Made by a program: the position numbers and the translations under genes
Source: Chamaecyparis obtusa
Lineage: Eukaryota > Streptophyta > Pinopsida > Cupressales > Cupressaceae
Assembly (NCBI GenBank): GCA_027943335.1
Contig: BSBK01014751.1
Span: 2,501-66,500 of the forward strand
Length of the DNA stretch: 64,000 nt
Direction: 5' to 3'
Notes under the pieces: generated by a model
Seen by the model: the letters and a program-made list of their open reading frames with translations, nothing else
Databases searched by the model: none
Told to the model about the DNA's origin: nothing
Shown here: piece after piece, positions 10,513 to 22,915 of the stretch
Position numbering within the stretch: position 1 is the stretch's first letter
How the letters are laid out: each line of letters opens with the position of its first letter

Positions 10513-12818
10513 TCATGTAAGTAGCCACTCTGTGAAAAAATGCTTCATAATTAATTGGGCTATGTGGTTCTGCTTTTCTAAAAGCTTCTGGCAATCTGTT
10601 CCACCTACTTCTATCTCCTGAAGAGCTCTTTGGGCTGTAAAATTGGGTAATGTTTGATAATCTCTGTAAACTTTATCCCTCAATGCAAATACTTTCTCCC
10701 TTATTTCTAACTTTGGTCTCCCATAAGTCAAATTGAGCCAATCCCTCAAAATAACATCAGGCTTGTGTGACTCAGCCCTTAATGGAAAAGGCTCAAATTT
10801 CTCTAGATCCCTGTAGGTGTTGAGCTATTTGTCATAGTTTGTCTCATTATGCATCCTTGACATCAAGGCCCTTAAGTGAATGTCCCCTATATAGAGCAGA
10901 GGATTCCACTATGTTTCATGTGGGATAATAAAATTGTGCAAATAAAGCTCACATAACAGATTTTGTTTCCATCATGGCAGAGTCTAATACAAACCATAGA
11001 ATTCTTGGGCTGACTTAAATTCACAATCAATGTCTTTCATTGTCATCATAAGTTGGAACAAAATAAATTGCTCCTTTAAGAAAATAGCATATACCCTAGG
11101 TGGTGGTCTACAAGCTATCACATGGTTAGCTAGTTTTAAGGCCTTGTCCATTTGCTCTTTCTATTTCCTTAGCTTCTCTTTGAGAGATTCAATCTCCTCA
11201 TCCTTCTCAAACATCTCCCTTTGCATTTGATTTCTTTCCTACTTCCACCATGTTTTCTGAAAGATAAAATGGTTGTATAGATGAAAGAGGAGAAACTGAA
11301 TTGTTGATGAAGGGAACTCTTAAATTTGAACCTTCTTTTTCTTCTCCTTAACAGTTTGCTGGAAGAAGTCAGTGAACCACATTGATTGGTAAGGTATAAT
11401 GGATACATTAGAATATACAGGATGAGGAGGAGGAGTAGATTGAACATTCATAGGAATTCTCTATTGCATTACATTAGGGCTCAGTTTAGGAATTCCTTGA
11501 TCATTCTGTGGCATGTTACTACTAGGTTCTTGCTCATTAGGAGGCTCCTCCATATGATGGGATTTTGCCTGTGTAGGGGAGTCATCAGGATATATTCAAC
11601 AGAGGGCTCTTTAGCAGGTTTTGGTGCTAGAACATCTGGGTGTTGAGGAGAAGGTGGAGACACTTGTCCTCTCATGTGAGGGATTCTACACATAGTTTCC
11701 TCTTCAACCACTACAGTTTTAGGTTGGCGAGACCTTTTTGGTTTATGTGCTATAGGAGTAGTTACTATGTGACTCGACCGTTTTCTTTTATTAACTTGAA
11801 TTGCTAGGTTTGTAATTTCTCCTTCTAAGTTATGGATTTCTTTTCTAACTTTTTGCTTTCCTTTTCTTGAGGAAGAAGTGGGTACATTACTCTCTAGAGT
11901 AGGTTCAGGAGGTTGGTTTTCTAGCGGTAATTCCGGTTCTTTTTCTTTCATAGCTACTTCTTTAGTGGGGTTAGAAGATTCTACTGCATCTTCTAGAGGT
12001 TGGGCCATGGGATTTACTTGGGGTTGCAAAGTTTTGGGTTGGACAAATTCTACCCATGACATCAAGGAAACATCCCTAAGAGATTTTTCAACCAAAAGCT
12101 TGATCAGGGCATGGTGACTAATGGAGTTTGCATTACCCTTTTGAGTTTCCTCAGCACTGATACTTAGCATATTATAAATAAAATTGGGAATATTAACCTA
12201 AAGATTATGCCTGATATAGCTAAGCAGCTTAAAATGATGAGTATGTAGGTTTTAAAACCTTCCTTCACAAGTTAAATACCTGATGATATATGTAGATAGT
12301 TCTAGAAATGGATGTGGAAGGGACAATCTGATGCACCACTCCTTAGTAATTTCAAGCAGAGGATCACCTAGCCTAGAGAACTGAGCTCGAGATGACCTAG
12401 CGTCATGCTCGTTTGGATAATGTTCTCCCACAACTAGTAACCCTGTAACTTCCAAAATTATCTCTTCAGTAGAAACAACTGTCAATCACCATATGGTTTC
12501 TTGTCCTTCTTCAAATGTACCCATGAATTTTGCAGCAACCTCCTCATTAAACTCTGTCAACTGAAGAAAATAGCCAAGCTAGTCGCATGCATTGAACCTG
12601 TGGACTGCCTCAACATCCACTAGAAAAATACCAAGAACGACTGGTTCATGTCTCTGTAATTGTCTTCCCATCTTAATAATGCCCACTCTCTAATTTTTCA
12701 GCTCTCCAACCCACTACTAAGCTTTTGGTTTCTCTACAAATTCCCTCTTTTGAAATGCAATTGCAATTCTTGAAAATACTGATATTTTCTCTTGCATTAC
12801 CTTTGTTTTACTTGACAT
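10513..12818 (-). pseudogene. Extra ORF downstream of gypsy integrase, about 770 codons, function unknown
   Basis: Starting at ATG 12818 (MSSKTKVMQEKIS) a minus-strand frame can be followed to 10513 with about ten in-frame stops and one frameshift near 11590. Segments: an N-terminal globular part (12818-12252) with VVLGIF, RFNACD and STEEIILEVTGL; a central hydrophilic, proline- and lysine-rich linker (12170-11400) with KRKR and KPKRSRQPK basic clusters that could be nuclear signals; a likely coiled coil near 11230-11130 (EKDEEIESLKEKLRK); and a C-terminal segment (10749-10513) rich in charged residues. It has no RT, protease or integrase motif and no clear membrane helix, so it does not look like a typical envelope protein. 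Athila-group elements often carry an additional ORF here. The N-terminal pattern may relate to plant transposon-associated domains, which is unproven. Confidence 0.6.
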
Positions 12819-12829
12819 GAACTATAATA

Positions 12830-13480
12830 ATGGCATTGATTTCAGTGGACATCAATATCTTAAGTGCAAGTTACCTCACAAATTAATTATGATCCTTTTG
12901 AAGTCATGTCAAGTTCAGGAAATTAGAATTTGAAAGTACGGGAAATGTGTAAAGGATTAAAAGAATTAATGGAACACAGCCTAAGTACAACACTGATGTG
13001 ACAGGGGTATGACAAGGGTAGTTTAGGAATGATACTTGGAAGTTAGTACACTTCCCTTGCCCCCTACAAAATTTGAACAAGTGTCCTCACTTGTTAAATT
13101 TAGCACGAGGTTGGGAAATTGGCTTAATGCATATATTATAAATTTAATGCAGTACTAGATATAATTAATTAAACCTGTGTGCTAAAAGTAAGGAGTTAGA
13201 AAGTTGTACCTGGTGATTAGTTATCATACACGAATGTGAGCTGATAAGAGTGTTGACTCTGGCAGCCGCATAAGATTGCTGATGTGGCATCTTATTGAAA
13301 GCATTTGAAAATAGAAATTGTGGGTGACATGGAATTTGAGTGGGTGGTAGAAATAGGAATGAGATGAGTTAATGAGAAGAAAACAGAAAAGTGAATGAAG
13401 AAGTATACTTCATTAAATGAAAATTTATTATGAGTGCTAGTGAACATATGTCATGGTGATGCTGCAGGAGGAAGGCTTTC
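12830..13480. other. Spacer between gypsy pol and the extra ORF
   Basis: About 650 bases with no open frame of note lie between the end of the integrase C-terminal domain and the start of the extra ORF. It could hold the splice acceptor or promoter for the downstream ORF, but I see no decisive motif. Confidence 0.35.
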
Positions 13481-13489
13481 ACCTTTTGC

Positions 13490-16400
13490 TGCAGGAACTA
13501 TTTCCTAGGGGGCTTTTAAACTATGCATGTTGAACTGTTTCAAGAATTCTTCTTTGGTTTGAGGCTTGTGATACAAGCGCAAGCAGTGTCCATTGAATAG
13601 TAGATTAAATTGTACTAGATCAAGTGTGGTTAGCTGAATTGCTCCATTATCAAAGACATATTGAATTTCATAGGGTCCGAGCCATCTGGTTTTTAGCTTT
13701 CTTGGGTTCTCCTTGAATCTAGAATCATATAGTAAATCCCAATCTCCTACTTGAAATTGCTTGTTCTTGATATGTGAATCATGCCATCTTTTCCTTTGGT
13801 TCTAAATTAGCTCTGTTCTTTCCAATGTTGACTTGTGCATTTCATCCAATGAGTTGAGATGGAGGAGACATTCTGTTTGTGTTGTAGGAAGATTGATGTT
13901 TAGCTCAAGTGTTGTGTGCAATGTTTTGTTTTTCAAATTCTATGGGCAACATTGATGCTTTTCCATACACCAATTCAAATGGTGTGGACCTTTTTGTTGA
14001 GCCTAGATTGCTTCTATTAATCTACTGCTCCAATCCTTGTGACGCAATTGTACTTTCTTTGTTAATATGGCCTTTATTTCTCTATTTGTCACCTTTGCTT
14101 GTCTATTTTCTTGCAGATGATAAGGACTAGACTTCTGATGCCTTATGCTATACTCTTTCATTAGCATTGTGATCAAGTTTGATGTGAATTGTACTCCTTG
14201 GTCCATTACAAGCTCTCAGGGGACTCCATACCTGGTAAAAAATTCTTCATACAAGAATTTTGCTGCTTTTTCATCCCTTGCATTCTGCATAGCTTTCACT
14301 TCGACCCATTTTGTCAGGTAATCTATACAAACCAAGATGTAGGATTTTCCATTTGATGGTGGATCAATTGGTCCAATGAACTCCATACCCCACTTATCAA
14401 AGGGTGTCATTACTACTTGTGGATTAAGTTGCATCTCATCTGATTTCATTAGATGACCCATCCTTTGATATTTATCACATTTTTTTGTATAATTGGCTGC
14501 ATCTTTGTGTAATTGAGGCTAATAATATCCTGTTGTTAAGATTTTTAGGGTTGTTTTCTTTGCTGCAAAGTGACCTCCACAAGGCTCATCATGATAAGCA
14601 TGGAGTATATCATATACTTCATCTTCTCTCACACATCTTTTCATAATCTGATCTGGACCAGTGTAAAAAAGATTGTTATCTATCCATGAAAATTGAAAGC
14701 TTTTCTCTACAAGCTTCTTCTTGTATTTATGAGAAAAGTTTGGGGCATCTTATTTGCTGCAAGATAATTGGCTATGTCTACACACCATGGGTTTTTGATT
14801 GCTATATGGAACAAGTGTTCATCTAGAAATGTATCTTCAACCAGAGTAGTGTCTTCATTAGCATTTTGTAGTCTAGATAAGTAGTCAGCAACTACATTGG
14901 CCTTCCCTGGCTTATTAAAAATTGTGATATCAAACTCCTACAATAGTAAGAGCCATCTTACCAATCTGTTAGTTATAGCAGGTTTATTCATCAGATATTT
15001 TATTGCAGAGTGATCAGTGTGAACAAAAATGGGATAGCCTGTGACATAGTGTCAGAATTTGTTCAATGCATAAACTACAGCTAGGAGTTCCTTTTCAGTA
15101 ACTATGTAGTTCAATTCAGGGCCATGGAGGCTTTTACTGATATAGTAAATTGCATTCTCAAGGTTAGTAGTCTTTTGTCCTAGCACAACATCTATGGCAT
15201 AATCTGATGCATCTGTATGGATGTGGAATGGAATAGACTAATCTAGTCCTTTAGGACTAGTGCAGTTGTTAGGAGGTTCTTTAGCTACATGAAGGACTCA
15301 TCACATGCTTGTGTCCACTTAAATTCAACTTCTTTGGTAAGAAATGTGTACAGAGGACTAGCAATTTGACTAAAATTTTGAATAAATCATCTATAGTATC
15401 TAGCATGTCCTAGAAAATATCTTACATCTTTTTTTTAAGTAGGAGTAGGTAGTGTAAGTATTACCTCTACTTTAGCTGGGCTCGCTTGAATTCTTGCTAC
15501 TAAAATGAAATGCCCAAGTACCACTCCTTCCTACATCATCATAAAGCATTTCTCACTATTAAGGGATAGATTATGCTCCTTAAACTAGATTAGTACCTTT
15601 TCAAGGTTCTTCAAAGCCTCATCAAATGTCACTCCAAATGTTGTAAAGTTGTCCATATATAGCTCCATACAATCATGTGAAATGTCAGTAAAAATAATAA
15701 TCACAACTCTTTGAAATGTTGCTGGAGCATTACATAACCCAAAAGGTAGAACTGAATAGGCATATGTCCCCCATGGACATGTGAATGTAGTCTTCTCTTG
15801 GTCCTCTAGAGAAATAGTTATCTGATTGTATCCACTATATCCATCAAGAAAGGAAAAATACTTCTTACCAGCCAAAGTATCAAGTACTTGGTCAATGAAT
15901 GGTAATGGGAAGTGATCTTTCTTGGTAGCTTTGTTTAACTCCTTGTAATCCACACAAATCCTCCATTTTCCCCCCTTTTTAGTTACTATTACCAAAGGTG
16001 ATACCCACTTACTGTCAGATATAGGATATGTAAAGCCAGCATTTAATAGCTTTTGCAATTCAATTTTGACTATCTCCCTTAATGCTGGGTTAATCCTTCT
16101 TTGAGGTTGGCAAATGGGTAGGCTTCCTTCATTGATATATATCCTGTGAGTACATAATGTTGGGCTTAATCCCTTCATGTCCCCATAGTCCCATGCAAAG
16201 GCTTTCTCATGTGTTTGTAGCAGTTTAGTTAGTTTATCCATTTGTTGTGTAGGCAACTTATTATTCACATGGAGATTATGACCTTTAGAAAGCTCAATAG
16301 TAGTTGTAAGGTCAAGCATGGATACTTCAGGTATAGGACTTGTGTTTACTTCACTAGGTAGCAACTGGTGGATAATATTAGGTTCTGAAGGTAATACATA

Positions 16401-17085
16401 ATCCTCAAAATTATCTTCATACATACTTAACTCTAACACAAAACTCTTAGATGCATCTTTGATTACAACACAGTCATTATTAAGAATGCTCTAAATGACT
16501 GCATCTTCCTCTTGCAGCTTTAGAAAGGATTGCCTATGTAACATCATGAGATGAACCACAGAATTCAATTCTTCTTCCCCATCTCCTAAGTTTGGCCATA
16601 TAGGTGTAGTCAAATCTGGCTGCGGTTGAGCTGGAGGATACAATACTAATTTCTTAGTGGCTTTCCCATCTAAAATTGTCATGTTCCGTAATCTACAAAT
16701 TATTTTTGCATCAACTATTGCTAACCATGGATGTCCTAGAATAACAGGGTAACCAGCAAGGTTCACTTTTGGTGAAAGGATCATGAAATCAATAGGGTAC
16801 TCCCAAGAATCTAAGGCAACTATTATATCTTCTATCATTCCATCAGGAGTAATAGTGGAGCTATCTACTAATTGCAATATTGTTGGAGTAGCTCTCAACC
16901 CTTCAATAATCAATTTATTCATAGTATCCTTAGTCATTACATTAATGGCAACACCTAAGTATATTAATGCATTTTTGACAGACTGGCCATTAATGATGAT
17001 ATTCACAACTGGACTCCCTAGATTTGAATATTTTGGTATTACCAGTTTTCCTAGCATGATATTAGCCAATTGTCCTATAACATGA
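13490..17085 (-). pseudogene. Gypsy pol: protease, reverse transcriptase, RNase H, integrase
   Basis: From right to left: an aspartic-protease-like region (17069-16491) in which the expected active-site triad around 16960 is not clearly kept (LIYLGVAINVM); RT (16439-15585) with RICVDYKELNKATKKDHFPLP, FLDGYSGYNQI and PFGLCNAPATFQR, but the catalytic box reads YMDN instead of Y-x-DD; RNase H (about 15300-14860) with HTDHSAIKYLMNKP; integrase (14461-14003) with CIDYLTKW and MDQGVQF, but the third acidic residue is lysine in RQAKVTNRE; and an integrase C-terminal domain (about 13820-13510) with DSRFKENPRKLK and RWLGPYEI. Several in-frame stops break it. The RT sequence fits the non-chromovirus plant gypsy branch that includes Athila. 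Confidence 0.85.
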
Positions 17086-17099
17086 ACTATTGTAGGATC

Positions 17100-19018
17100 C
17101 TTTTTCTTTCTCCCAGGCTTTTTAAGACAAGCTTCTTTTATTGATTTTCCATAAACTGGAACATCTTTTATTCCTTAAATAGGGGAATCTAGACATGCAT
17201 GTTGTTAAGCTGGTCAGTGATATCAAATGGTTGGTCTTCTTTTGGTATGGGCATCTTCATGCTGAGCCTCTAAGGGAAAGGTGGTTTAACTGATGTATGA
17301 TCATTAGCTGAGTTGGAAACATTTTCTGATGCAACAGTATTTAGAAAATCATTCTCTAGAATCGGTACCGCTAATATAGGAAGGTCTGACACTTTAATGA
17401 TAAGGGGTGGTTCAGGTGCTGGCAAGGTAGTACTCGATCTTAGGTGTATATTAGCTATATCAAGTGCATAGTTAGGGTACTACTGAGAATCGGTAGCATA
17501 CATTTGTTGTTGTGGTTGTTGACTATTGGGATTCAGTTGAGGTTGAGTAGGTAATTGCATCTGCTTTTGAGGACCTACATTTGGAGGTGGTGGCATTATT
17601 GCAGGCATATTTGTTGGAGGTGGTTATCTAGGATTTGGATTAGGCCATTGCTGAGGTCCTCTCCACTAGTTAGTGGGCTGCCAATTTCCTTGTGGTTGTT
17701 GTCATTGGTTTGGAAATTGTGACCATTGGGGTTGCTGTGGAGGATACCATTGATTCTATTGATTATTTGGCCAAGCATTATTCCAAGTGGGTTGATTATA
17801 CTGTGGAGGACTTTATAAATTCTAGTTTTTCCATTGACTATTATATGGACTTGAAGTTTGTAATGGGTCTTGAGGCATACCTTGTCTCATGGCCCATGGT
17901 CAGCATTGAGAAACAAAGAATACTTGCTCATCCTCTTCATCTATCTTCAAGTATTTAGTTGGAAGATGTTGATTCTCCAGGTTTGTGACCAATTTACACT
18001 AACAATCCTTCTTTTATTTGCGGTAATGAGGACAGTATTCAGCCATCTGCGCATCTGTGTCTGCATATTTCTTCTTGGTGGTCATCATGTCAAGGTGTGT
18101 AGCAATATCATTGATGATGTCTTGCTTGAAGTTTGATAATAGGTTTGAAATATCCATCTTTGAAATACCAGAGCCACTTCCTTTAGTCACCATTGAGAAA
18201 AATCCTCTTCCTTTCTTAACCGCTGCTCTAGAATAGTTCATAAAAATCTTTTGAAGGTTATCCCAGGAGGACTAAGATATATCCCTCCAGCCATGAGGTC
18301 CAAAGCTTCAAGACAATTTTCATTCACTCCTCTTAGAAAAATCAGCTTCTATGAATCCTCTTGCAATGCATGTTGCGGGTTCTTTTGTAGGCTAAATAAG
18401 AACCATGATATGTAGTCCTCTAATGTCTCATCTTCCCTTTGTGATATATGGAAGATGTCATCTCATTTTGAATCACTTCCCCTGCAATATTCTTTATACT
18501 TTCTTAGAAACAAATCTCTCATTCCATCGCAATTACCTACTGTATTTTCTCTTAAGCCCATGAACCATCTGAGGGCTGACTCCTTCAGTGTTGCTGGGAA
18601 CAACTTAAGCTTATGATTATCAGTATTATAGTCAAAAATTTGACACAGTATGTCAAACTTGAACAAAAAGGTGTCAAGATCCTTCATAAGAAGGCCATAT
18701 AAATTTGGAAGTGTTGAAGTAGGTATGTTCTAGGTTAGGATTGTTAATAAGACTTCGAATTGGAAATGGAAATGTAGGAGCTGCCATTACTAGAGGTGTT
18801 GGATATTGAAACTATGGCTAGAAAGTATTGTTCACTGAAGGGTTTTGAGCAACAGGTGATCCTGGAGTAGGATTATTATGAAAACTAGCTAATATTTTTG
18901 CAAAAGGATGGAGGTCAAATATTTCTTGGGTTTCTTCTTCTTCTGTTGAAGATGATGGAACAAACTCAGGATTGGCATCAAGAAATGGTAATTCAAGCTC
19001 TTCGAACTCTTCTTTCAA
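17100..19018 (-). pseudogene. Gypsy gag, proline- and glutamine-rich C-terminus
   Basis: The N-terminal part (19018-18720) is acidic with EEEETQEIFD and continues toward NDPNLEHTYF-like sequence in another frame. The capsid-like core lies at 18687-18463 (LFPATLKESALRWFMGL, then RDLFLRKYKEY), matching the retrotransposon gag pattern of a conserved tryptophan after a small hydrophobic helix. Downstream (18241-18014) is a basic to helical stretch, followed by a long region rich in P, Q, N and W (about 17800-17400) and then the lead into protease. No CCHC zinc knuckle is visible. Several stops and frame changes are present. When intact the protein would build the particle that holds the element RNA. 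Confidence 0.7.
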
Positions 19019-19171
19019 TTTAACAGGTTCTTTTGGAAGAAATCTTCCATGAGCATCTCGCCTTCTTCGATGTATGCAAGTAAGTTGATGACTTGTGAAT
19101 AAATGTCACAACTTCTTGGTATTAACTAAAAATAGGAATCTAATTTGAAAAATAAATGACTCATTGAGGTT

Positions 19172-19208
19172 CCTAGTTTGACACCATCCCTAGCAATGGC
19201 ACAAAAAA
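19172..19208 (-). promoter_or_regulatory. Primer binding site of the Athila-like element
   Basis: Directly inside the 5' LTR the minus strand reads TTTTGTGCCATTGCTAGGGA, close to the TGGCGCCGTTGCCGGGGA consensus of Athila-group elements primed by tRNA-Asp. Differences from that consensus are mostly C-to-T or G-to-A. Confidence 0.65.
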
Positions 19209-20420
19209 TGAACAGTCTCACAATAGGTAGAGATAATCATGCCATGTCTCTCTTAAGGGTAATATATCTATGCTACGGATTACCTATCCCCATCATGAAA
19301 TGAATTTAGATTGTCAACCCAAGGATGTAGACTTGAAATGGGACAGCACAGTTTGTGCACTAAGTTCCTTTAGGAGTCATAACACCTATGCTACAGGAAG
19401 ATAAAATGCATGAAAGGAATCTATGCTATTGTTGTAGGAAAGTAAACACACTTGACTATTGAATAGAATTACTACAAAAAACTTATGAAATGAATCTAAG
19501 CCTGTGTAACAACTCAAAACATTCACTATACCCGTCTCTACAAATGCTGCAGGAACAACCACAGTGGAAATGTGTCAGGAGTAAAATAGTAACTCTATTT
19601 GAAAATAGGAAAAGTACAGGAAGCAAATCTATTCTTACTTAATCTAATCCACCTTCCAAGTGGGCCCCCTTGGTTGGCTTTTTCTAACTACTCAACACAA
19701 GAGATAATCCAAAATCACTCTTCTATTAAATTCTTCTCAACTAGTTACATAACAACTGAATAACTCATGAAGAAAAAAATAGAGCAACTTCCACTATACT
19801 GAATACATAATTCTATCTTTCTTCATTACCTACTAAATCAGTCCAAATCCCTTTATATCAAGGATTGACGCTTATTGCAAACATAATAGAAAAGTCTCAT
19901 TAAACCTCGCCAAATATGGAGGAGATAAAACAACCATGACATAATACAATTACTGCTAACAATAGAATAACAATTATGAGGAAATATAGTAGGACTAATT
20001 CCCTATATTCTCTGGAATAGTGGCCTCTTCAAAGCTTGACATATCCATCAGAATCGTGCTAGATTCTCCCGCCATGGTTGGTCTTCTAACACTCCTCCTT
20101 TAATGCAGATGCAACACTCTTCATACCGCTCTGTGTTTACCTAAAAGGTTAGTAAAATTTGGTACACATATGTAAGTCAACATTTTCAACTCCTACTTAA
20201 ATGTTAGAACATAGCTTGAAATAATTATATGAAGTACTACATTATATTTATAATAGTTAGCAAAACATATCACTCAAGCTACCCATAGATTTTGTGGCTT
20301 TAGCTATACTTGGCATAGGTTCACATAAGTATAAGTAATAAAATGTCTTGGAAATTTTTGTCAAAGTATCAACAAAATATAAAGATCATAACAAAATTGA
20401 GGCAATAATTAGACTCATCA
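19209..20420 (-). repeat. 5' LTR of the Athila-like gypsy element
   Basis: Begins TGAACAGTCTCACA and ends ATTAGACTCATCA, followed by the target duplication CAAAC and then copia-1 coding sequence. It pairs with 9037-10249. Confidence 0.88.
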
Positions 20421-21359
20421 CAAACCATAACTTGTAGGGTGTTTTGTTTGTGTCCTTCTTCAATTGTACTCGATTCAGAACATATAAAGTCATGCTGACT
20501 GCTTCTCTCCAGTATGTCTAAGCAACATTCTTTTGTAACATCAGTGTCCTTGCACAATCAATAATTGATATATTCCTCCTTTTAGCAATCTCATTCTGCT
20601 AAGGCGTTCTCAGTGTGGAAACTTGTCTTTTTATACCATGCTCATTACAATAGTTAGTAAATTCATCAGAAATAAATTCACCACCTCTATCAGATCTCAA
20701 GCATTTTAGTTCTTTCTCGGTTTCTTTCTCTACTTTTTCTTTATACCATTTAAACATCTTAAATGCCTCAGATTTCTCTTTTAAGAACATTACAATCATC
20801 AATCTAGTGTAATCATCAACAAACAGAATTAAATAACTATCTCCATAGTAACTATGTGTTCTCATGGGACCACATAGGTCGGTGTGAACTAGTTCCAAAA
20901 TTCTCTTTGATGAATAGTCTTTACTCTTAAAACTATATTTTGTCATTTTACCCTTTTGACATTCATGACACATAACATGATCCGGCTTTGCTAGGCTAGG
21001 CAAACCTCTAACCTTTTTCTTTCTATTGATTTTAATCATGTTATCAAAGTTTACATGACATAACCTTTTATGCCATAACCATGCACCATCATTTTTCATC
21101 ATTAAACATGAAGACTTATCATTATCAAGATAAAACAAGTTACCTTTGGTTTATGCTCCTATTCCAACAAGTTTTCCTTCATCATCAAATATCTTTACCT
21201 TCTTTCTCTCAAAAGCTACGCGGTGACCTGAGTTGTTAAGTTGTGCCACATTTAGCAAGTTGTAATTTAGTCCTTCTACCCAATAATCATTATCACATTT
21301 GATTTTATCATTTATCAGTAAAGATCCCTTTCCTCTAAGCAGCATACATGGTGTATCAT
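20421..21359 (-). pseudogene. copia-1 integrase core and gag-pre-integrase fragment
   Basis: The gag-pre-integrase region carries WLWHKRLCHVNFDNM and CHECQKGKMTK. The integrase core follows with HTDLCGP and SDRGGEF for the first two catalytic acids. The third, normally the E of ERRNR, reads AKRRN, so the enzyme would be inactive. A stop replaces the first residue of QNEIA. At the left edge the string TPYKLWF joins to GHK of the 7152-9036 fragment across the gypsy insertion. At the right edge TPCMLLRGKG joins MGND of the 28447 fragment across copia-2. Confidence 0.85.
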
Positions 21360-22581
21360 TGATGGAATATGGATGAAGTGACTGAGAGGGGGGGGGTGAA
21401 TCAGTCAACCATAAAACACTTCCTATTATTTCTTTCCAAATCCCTTAGGATATCTTAATGAATATTATCTGTTTAACACTCGGTAAATAGATTGCAGTAA
21501 CTTGGTAGATGCAGAGAGTATTAGTAAAATTATTTTTTAGATATTCATCACCACTTGTATATGATTAAGATAACTATTAAGAACACAAGAGACACAGGAT
21601 TTAACGTGGAAACCCAATATGGGAAAAACCACCAATGTATCTAGATACTGATTTTCACTTTTCTGAAGTGATGCCTGGTTAGAAGCCAACCCGATAAAAG
21701 GTTACAAAACACACTGTTAGGTGTGACCTTGTTAGAGGATTTAATCACCCATGCTAGGAGTGGCCTGGTAAGAGGTCTTGAGAAAAATTCAATGGAATTG
21801 TCACCTTGTTAGAGGATTTACAATATGGTAGTTAAACCAACTCGGTTAAGAGATTTACAATTCACTGTTACAATGATAAAAAGGTAACAATGAAAATGAC
21901 CTGTATAATAATGCAACTACCTTGCTGATTACAGATCTCTATTCTGTATAAGTGAGATCCTTCCTGATCGAATATATCTCTGCTGCTCCTCAAGGATATC
22001 TGGTCATCCTTCACAATTTCGCACACACCTTTCCTGTCTTTCTTCTATATATATCTTCTTCTATGTCTCTTCTTTATTTTTCACACTTGACCTTTTATTT
22101 ATATAATTTTAGATTTGTCAAATTGGCATTACTTAGTATAACAGTAGGCTGAATTAAGCAAACTTTATTTGCAAAGATCCTTCAAGAGCCGACAGTGCTC
22201 GGTGACCATAATGAAATTTTCTACAATCTTTTGGAGACCGAGAGAACTCGGTAAACACTGATAATCCTTTTTCTTTGATAACCGAGTGAACTCGGTAAAT
22301 GCTAACTTTTCTTTGACAACCGAGTGAACTCGGTAAATGATGATTTTTCTTTGATAACCGAGTGAACTTGGTAAATGCTAACTTTTCTTTGACAACCGAG
22401 TGAACTCGGTAAATGCTGATTTTTCTTTGATAACCGAATGAACTCGGTAAACACTAATTTTAATGCCAGGCAGACCGACTGAGCTCGGTAGGTACTGATT
22501 GTTGCGGACTATGACATTGTGTGACATCAAAGACAATACATAATTTGAGTAGCAATTTTCTTCAGACAATTGTTTCCAACA
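21360..22581 (-). repeat. 3' LTR of copia-2
   Basis: Contains a run of G (21387-21395) near the left end and a tandem array of short palindromes at 22186-22496. It ends TTTCCAACA at 22581 and pairs with 27226-28446. Confidence 0.92.
22186..22496. repeat. Palindromic minisatellite inside the copia-2 3' LTR
   Basis: About seven units, most of 38 bases, each built on ACCGAGTGAACTCGGT (arms ACCGAG and CTCGGT, loop TGAA). Adjacent units alternate TTTGAC and TTTGAT before the palindrome, so the higher-order period is about 76 bases. The same array occurs at 28051-28361 in the other LTR. Confidence 0.85.
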
Positions 22582-22593
22582 ATCTCCCTATTT
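22582..22593 (-). promoter_or_regulatory. Polypurine tract of copia-2
   Basis: On the minus strand the bases before the 3' LTR read AATAGGGAGAT, a short purine run where plus-strand synthesis would start. Confidence 0.6.
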
Positions 22594-22915
22594 GGCATTG
22601 ATGGCAACACAATATGTCATAGCATAAGAAATTTTGAAAGGATTAGCTCGGTTCAGATTCAAATCTCCCTCTGTCAGCAAACTTCCTTTTTCTTGAAAAC
22701 TCTTCCTCCTGACTATTGAAAATTTCTTGAAGTAATAGCAAAGACATAGCAAAGACACTCCCTCTTTGACAACACATGCCAAAGACAATTCACATATTAC
22801 CGGTGTAAACTAATGTACCTCAAGTACTGATTCATATGCAATGATTCCTTGAATATGCTGCATCAACTTGTTGATTTTCAATCATGTTCTAGTTTATGCA
22901 TCACTAAAATTGTAT

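Larger units (their letters stand above)
9037..20420 (-). mobile_element. Complete Ty3/gypsy element with Athila-like primer site, inserted in copia-1
   Basis: An 11.4 kb element with LTRs at 9037-10249 and 19209-20420 (1213 and 1212 bp), flanked by the 5 bp duplication CAAAC (9032-9036 and 20421-20425). The right LTR begins TG and both end CA; the left LTR begins TA, a G-to-A change. The primer site next to 19208 reads TTTGTGCCATTGCTAGGGAT on the minus strand, resembling the tRNA-Asp-type site of Athila-group elements. Internal order on the minus strand is gag, protease, RT, RNase H, integrase, then an extra ORF of about 770 codons. All genes carry stops. The many small LTR differences suggest an intermediate age. 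Confidence 0.85.

Noticed and set aside
11386..11646. Plus-strand ORF rich in arginine
   Set aside because: Antisense shadow of the extra gypsy ORF, which has consistent minus-strand coding content.
21151..21408. ORF beginning in MTDSPPPSQSLHP
   Set aside because: The start lies in the copia-2 LTR and only the later part is copia-1; another insertion-made fusion.
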